Shown: piece by piece, positions 63,001 through 64,000 of the stretch
Numbering within the stretch: the stretch's first letter is position 1
Layout: each line of letters begins with the position of its first letter
Assembly (NCBI GenBank): GCA_000727475.1
Contig: KL647301.1
Location: forward strand, 2,378,096-2,442,095
Direction of reading: 5' to 3'
From: Sarcocystis neurona
Taxonomy: Eukaryota; Apicomplexa; Conoidasida; Eucoccidiorida; Sarcocystidae
Length of the DNA stretch: 64,000 nucleotides
Made by a program: the position numbers and the translations under genes
The notes under the pieces: model-generated
What the model was told of the DNA's origin: nothing
The model's input: only the letters and a program-made list of their open reading frames with translations
Database searches by the model: none

Positions 63001-64000
63001 CTTGTAGCTGCCTATGCTGATGTAGTTCTTGAGGATGTTCGGGGACCATGCAGTGCCCCTCCTGTTGTACGGGGTGCTCCTGCAGCTGTTGTCGCTGCTG
63101 CCGCAATTGCAGTGGGTGCCTCGGCTGAGGCTGCATGTGCGGCTGACGTCGTTGCAGCAGCAGCTGCTGTTGCAGCTGCAGCTGTGGCTGCGTGTTATGG
63201 GACTGCTGCTGTTGCCCAAATGTGCTATTTTCCCGCAGCCAGCCATGCTGCGGCGGCTGCTGGTGAGGCGGTTCCAACGGAAGCCTTCGCTGCTGCAGAA
63301 GCTCCCCTTGCTTCTGGAGCGAAATGTGCTGTTGCTGCTGATGCAGTTGTCGCGGTGTTTCCTGCGGCCCTTGCAGATGGGGTTGCTGCTGCTGCGGCTG
63401 CCCTAAAGTTGGCTCCCGCAGCTGAAGCTGCTGCGGAAGTGGCTGCTGGCGTTGGTATCCCAGAGGCTGCTGTTGAGATGTGCGATGCTGCTGAGCCTGC
63501 TGCGACTCCGGCGTGTTGCGAAGCGGATTCGCATTCACTGCTGCATGCACCTGTGCGCCTGAGGCGACACCAGCACAAAAATATGAATTTGACTGCATGC
63601 CCCTGCTGACAATATCTGAGGAGTGTGTTGCTGCTGGTGCTGCAGCACGTGTGGTGAGATCAGCAGGCGCCGAATATATTACGGCGTCTCCGACTGGAGA
63701 AGCAACGGGCTGATTCGCTTGATGCAGTTGCTGCAGCAACTTCTGGTGCAGCTGCTGCAGCGTCTCGCGCTGTTGCAGGAGCAGTTCTCGCTGGCGCTGC
63801 AACTGCAACAGCAGCTCTCGTTGCTGTTGGTGCACCTGTAGCCCTTCTCCGTGACGCTGCTGTTCCGGTAAACAACAACGGGCTGCTGCCCCCTGTCCTG
63901 GCTGTTGCTCTGGGCGCTTTTGTTGTCTTTGCTGCTGTCGCTGATGCTGCTGTTTTCTCCGTTGTTGCTGTCGCCGCTGCTGTTGACGCTGCCCCTGCTG
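34341..64000 (-). CDS. Giant DIS3L2-like RNase II/RNB-family 3'-5' exoribonuclease, N-terminus beyond window
   Basis: Eleven minus-strand exons: >64000-62330, 60506-57775, 56448-55952, 54779-54664, 54295-52779, 50933-50775, 48733-48150, 45740-43861, 40859-40468, 38528-38393, 36065-34341. All introns are GT..AG and all phases agree, giving about 3,802 residues before the stop. Domain order follows the family: Gln-rich N-terminus, cold-shock-like domains ([41 protein letters not shown]), RNB domain ([30 protein letters not shown]+[38 protein letters not shown]) and a C-terminal S1-like end. The four RNase II-type aspartates of motif I are present. The wording of [23 protein letters not shown] and the [11 protein letters not shown] segment is closest to DIS3L2, and no PIN domain is visible. 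Family role: hydrolytic 3'-5' RNA decay, typically cytoplasmic on uridylated RNAs. Low-complexity inserts expand it several-fold. Confidence 0.85.
36720..37620. repeat. CA/TA microsatellite-rich intron segment
   Basis: Dispersed TATATA and (CA)n (37128-37145) runs and a (TA)n run at 37593-37612, with no coding signal. Confidence 0.6.
38090..38206. repeat. 20-bp minisatellite
   Basis: Units CTACACGCATCCCGGTGACG repeat perfectly at 38121, 38141, 38161 and 38181. Variants lie at each end (CCGGATGACG form at 38101). The repeat sits in the intron next to the [11 protein letters not shown] exon. Confidence 0.95.
38393..38528 (-). CDS. RNB exonuclease: [11 protein letters not shown] exon
   Basis: 136 nt between CTTGTACAG and CTTGAG|GTAAGA. 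It reads [20 protein letters not shown] and then [17 protein letters not shown]. This is the most diagnostic RNB motif, containing the RNA 3'-end-binding arginines. It is in phase 0 with the next exon, which continues [16 protein letters not shown]. Confidence 0.95.
39690..40410 (+). repeat. ~700-bp polypurine tract (polypyrimidine on the coding strand)
   Basis: The plus strand is almost entirely A and G with occasional C and T, in irregular AGGA/GAAGA blocks. It lies in the intron between the 40468-40859 and 38393-38528 exons of the exonuclease gene, so the transcript carries a very long C/U tract. Confidence 0.85.
40468..40859 (-). CDS. RNB exonuclease: exon before the [11 protein letters not shown] motif
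   Basis: It starts after TTGCCCTTCAG and ends TTCGA|GTGAGC in phase 2. It begins [20 protein letters not shown], matching the helix that precedes the last RNB motif. It is then Ala/Ser-rich and ends FSFE, whose split Glu codon is completed by the next exon to give FEHWALN. Confidence 0.75.
41246..41455. repeat. Two-copy ~106-bp tandem duplication
   Basis: Copies start about 41246 and 41352. They share ACAGCTCCTA, GGCTCCGTCTCT, GCAGTCA.TTGTA.AGACG and CTTCTGCAAA. They are intronic in the exonuclease gene. Confidence 0.8.
42085..42372. repeat. Two-copy ~160-bp tandem duplication
   Basis: Copies start about 42085 and 42244. Both run GACTACGG.CATCAAT, GTACATC, ACACA, GTGTGGA and GTAGGCAGTCATG in order. 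They are intronic. Confidence 0.75.
42405..43820. repeat. TA/CA-rich intron segment
   Basis: (TA)n at 42409-42430, 43041-43055 and 43797-43815 and (CA)n at about 43112-43142, separated by ATACGTA/ACATAT degenerate repeats. It is part of the intron between the 45740-43861 and 40859-40468 exons. Confidence 0.75.
43861..45740 (-). CDS. RNB exonuclease: LVEE exon with ~500-codon insertion
   Basis: It starts after GGCGATGTTGCAG and ends TACAGC|GTATGG in phase 0. It contains [38 protein letters not shown] and, at the far end, [19 protein letters not shown]. Family members have these last two motifs about 30 residues apart; here about 500 residues of Ala-, Gln/Glu- and Ser-rich sequence separate them. 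An island [11 protein letters not shown] probably represents the L.RHP motif. Confidence 0.8.
46860..47400. repeat. Pyrimidine-rich degenerate repeats
   Basis: CTCTCTCC-rich sequence is interleaved with a recurring module containing ACGT.CCT.CGTTTCTTTCTCT followed by TAT.GTCTAC, seen at about 47165 and 47310. It is intronic. Confidence 0.6.
47740..47990. repeat. TACA/CATA tetranucleotide microsatellite region
   Basis: The region is dominated by TACATACA runs with minor interruptions and is intronic in the exonuclease gene. Confidence 0.85.
48150..48733 (-). CDS. RNB exonuclease: exon with inserted Ala/Gln/Ser tract
   Basis: It starts after GTTGTTGCAG ([19 protein letters not shown]) and ends CCCG|GTACGA in phase 1. 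The first motif corresponds to the TKLSYE-like helix of RNB. The 3' part ([20 protein letters not shown]) corresponds to the helical stretch before the GAL motif. The donor is less certain than the acceptor; a GTGGCA donor a few codons earlier is an alternative. Confidence 0.7.
49698..50310. repeat. TA microsatellites
   Basis: (TA)n runs at about 49698-49718, 50126-50146 and 50281-50307 in an AT-rich intron segment. Confidence 0.85.
50775..50933 (-). CDS. RNB exonuclease: VFPMLP exon
   Basis: 159 nt between GTTGTTGCAG and CTCA|GTGAGT. It reads [18 protein letters not shown], then [16 protein letters not shown] and ends CKTIIRS, corresponding to the V.PMLP...CSL.P.....F...W.....G motif run of RNB. 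It completes the Lys codon of the preceding exon. Confidence 0.9.
51060..51560 (-). pseudogene. Three decayed tandem copies of the VFPMLP exon border
   Basis: Upstream of the functional exon, in the intron, three further blocks spaced about 170-190 bp apart resemble its acceptor region. The block at about 51433-51478 reads (minus) CTACAG|A GTG TTT CCG GTG CTG CTG CCG, giving VFPVLLPS. The block at about 51078-51110 gives LFPVLPLR. The third, at about 51277-51340, is more decayed. Each is linked to a GTGTACGTACACC- or TTTGAA-containing flank. Confidence 0.55.
51712..51902. repeat. CA and TG microsatellites
   Basis: (CA)n at about 51712-51731 and (TG)n at about 51877-51902 flank a TTGGCCTACCCACACGTAT.CATACAC block that occurs twice (51845 and 51903). 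Confidence 0.85.
52779..54295 (-). CDS. RNB exonuclease: catalytic motif I exon
   Basis: It starts after GTGGCCACAG and ends GCCAA|GTAAAA in phase 2. It contains [20 protein letters not shown], the catalytic [15 protein letters not shown] (about 53.40-53.35 kb) and [20 protein letters not shown]. The aspartates of IDP, KD and LDD correspond to the four metal-binding Asp of RNase II. About 140 extra residues lie between motif I and the GVHVADV strand. Confidence 0.85.
54664..54779 (-). CDS. RNB exonuclease: short 116-nt exon
   Basis: The exon follows a good acceptor (CTGGTGCCGGTGTCGCAG) and ends CTGTTG|GTGGAG. It reads [20 protein letters not shown], matching the segment before the RNB domain (family pattern LF.A.I..W). 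It joins to RLPCPIASV with the exact family spacing between the Trp and the P.G/A.V motif, which picks this donor from several alternatives. Confidence 0.7.
55952..56448 (-). CDS. RNB exonuclease: exon linking CSD2 to the RNB domain
   Basis: The acceptor is CATTTGCAG at 56449-56451. The joined codon continues as [16 protein letters not shown], matching the D.R.P.I.VP segment after CSD2. An Ala/Pro/Ser-rich insert follows. It ends GAAGCAG|GTAATA in phase 1. Confidence 0.75.
57775..60506 (-). CDS. RNB exonuclease: cold-shock exon with large low-complexity inserts
   Basis: It begins after GCATGCGCAG ([13 protein letters not shown]) and ends CCACG|GTGTGT in phase 2. The conserved islands are [20 protein letters not shown] at about 59.82-59.75 kb (end of CSD1, the RNRA..GD motif), [20 protein letters not shown] at about 58.8 kb (CSD2) and [19 protein letters not shown] at the 3' end. 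Between them are Ala-rich, Ser/Asn-rich and then a >200-codon Gln-rich insert. Confidence 0.8.
62101..62120. repeat. TA microsatellite
   Basis: An uninterrupted (TA)10-like run in the intron after the first visible exonuclease exon. Confidence 0.9.
62330..64000 (-). CDS. RNB exonuclease: first visible exon (Gln-rich N-terminus and start of CSD1)
   Basis: The frame is open to the right edge, so the start codon is outside. About 430 codons of CAG/CAA-dominated Gln-rich sequence with His, Leu and Pro are followed by Ser/Ala-rich sequence and then the conserved [19 protein letters not shown] and [13 protein letters not shown], which match the beginning of the first cold-shock domain of DIS3L2. 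It ends AAAGCG|GTAAGA in phase 0. Confidence 0.8.

Overview
The window looks like nuclear DNA of an apicomplexan, most probably a coccidian of the Eimeria type. The basis is composition and architecture: very dense CAG/CTG trinucleotide arrays read through in coding frames as poly-Ala, poly-Gln and poly-Ser, abundant TA, CA and TACA microsatellites, intron-rich genes with GT..AG borders, and alternation of a repeat-poor segment (about 1-22 kb) with repeat-rich segments (about 22-64 kb). No bacterial operon structure, rRNA, CRISPR array or transposase was seen. Species cannot be fixed by reading alone.

Layout. (1) 1-4,984, plus strand: the 3' end of a gene cut by the left edge. It has a long charged exon, a basic/hydrophobic membrane-type segment, then a chain of very small exons (42, 15, 42, 15, 39 nt), two of which are a duplicated pair. 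(2) 5,974-7,341, minus: a 455-codon single-exon ORF with hydrophobic segments. (3) 7.3-13.7 kb: no gene that can be supported. (4) 13,701 to about 16,784, plus: a small multi-exon gene for a four-segment membrane protein with a voltage-sensor-like fourth segment. (5) 17,945-26,720, minus: a six-exon class-A DnaJ-type protein with signal peptide, long N-terminal extension, a J-like domain lacking HPD, all four CxxCxGxG zinc motifs and the C-terminal substrate-binding fold. (6) About 26.7-34.3 kb: CAG-rich then microsatellite-rich DNA, with isolated exon-like pieces on the minus strand. (7) 34,341 to beyond 64,000, minus: one enormous gene for a DIS3L2-like RNase II (RNB) exoribonuclease, of which 11 exons and about 3,800 codons lie in the window.

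The gene models for the DnaJ protein, the voltage-sensor-like protein, the RNB exonuclease and the left-edge gene were assembled by reading splice borders and requiring codon phase to agree at every junction. Phases close in each chosen model, and for the DnaJ and RNB proteins the joined sequence follows the known domain order with family-like spacing across most junctions.

The central theme is how ordinary conserved proteins are inflated here. The RNB exonuclease keeps its catalytic aspartates and motif order but is several times the usual family length (roughly 900-1,000 residues), because low-complexity tracts are inserted into the cold-shock, RNB and S1 domains and because 1-3 kb introns carry minisatellites, tandem duplications, a ~700-bp polypurine tract and decayed copies of an exon border.
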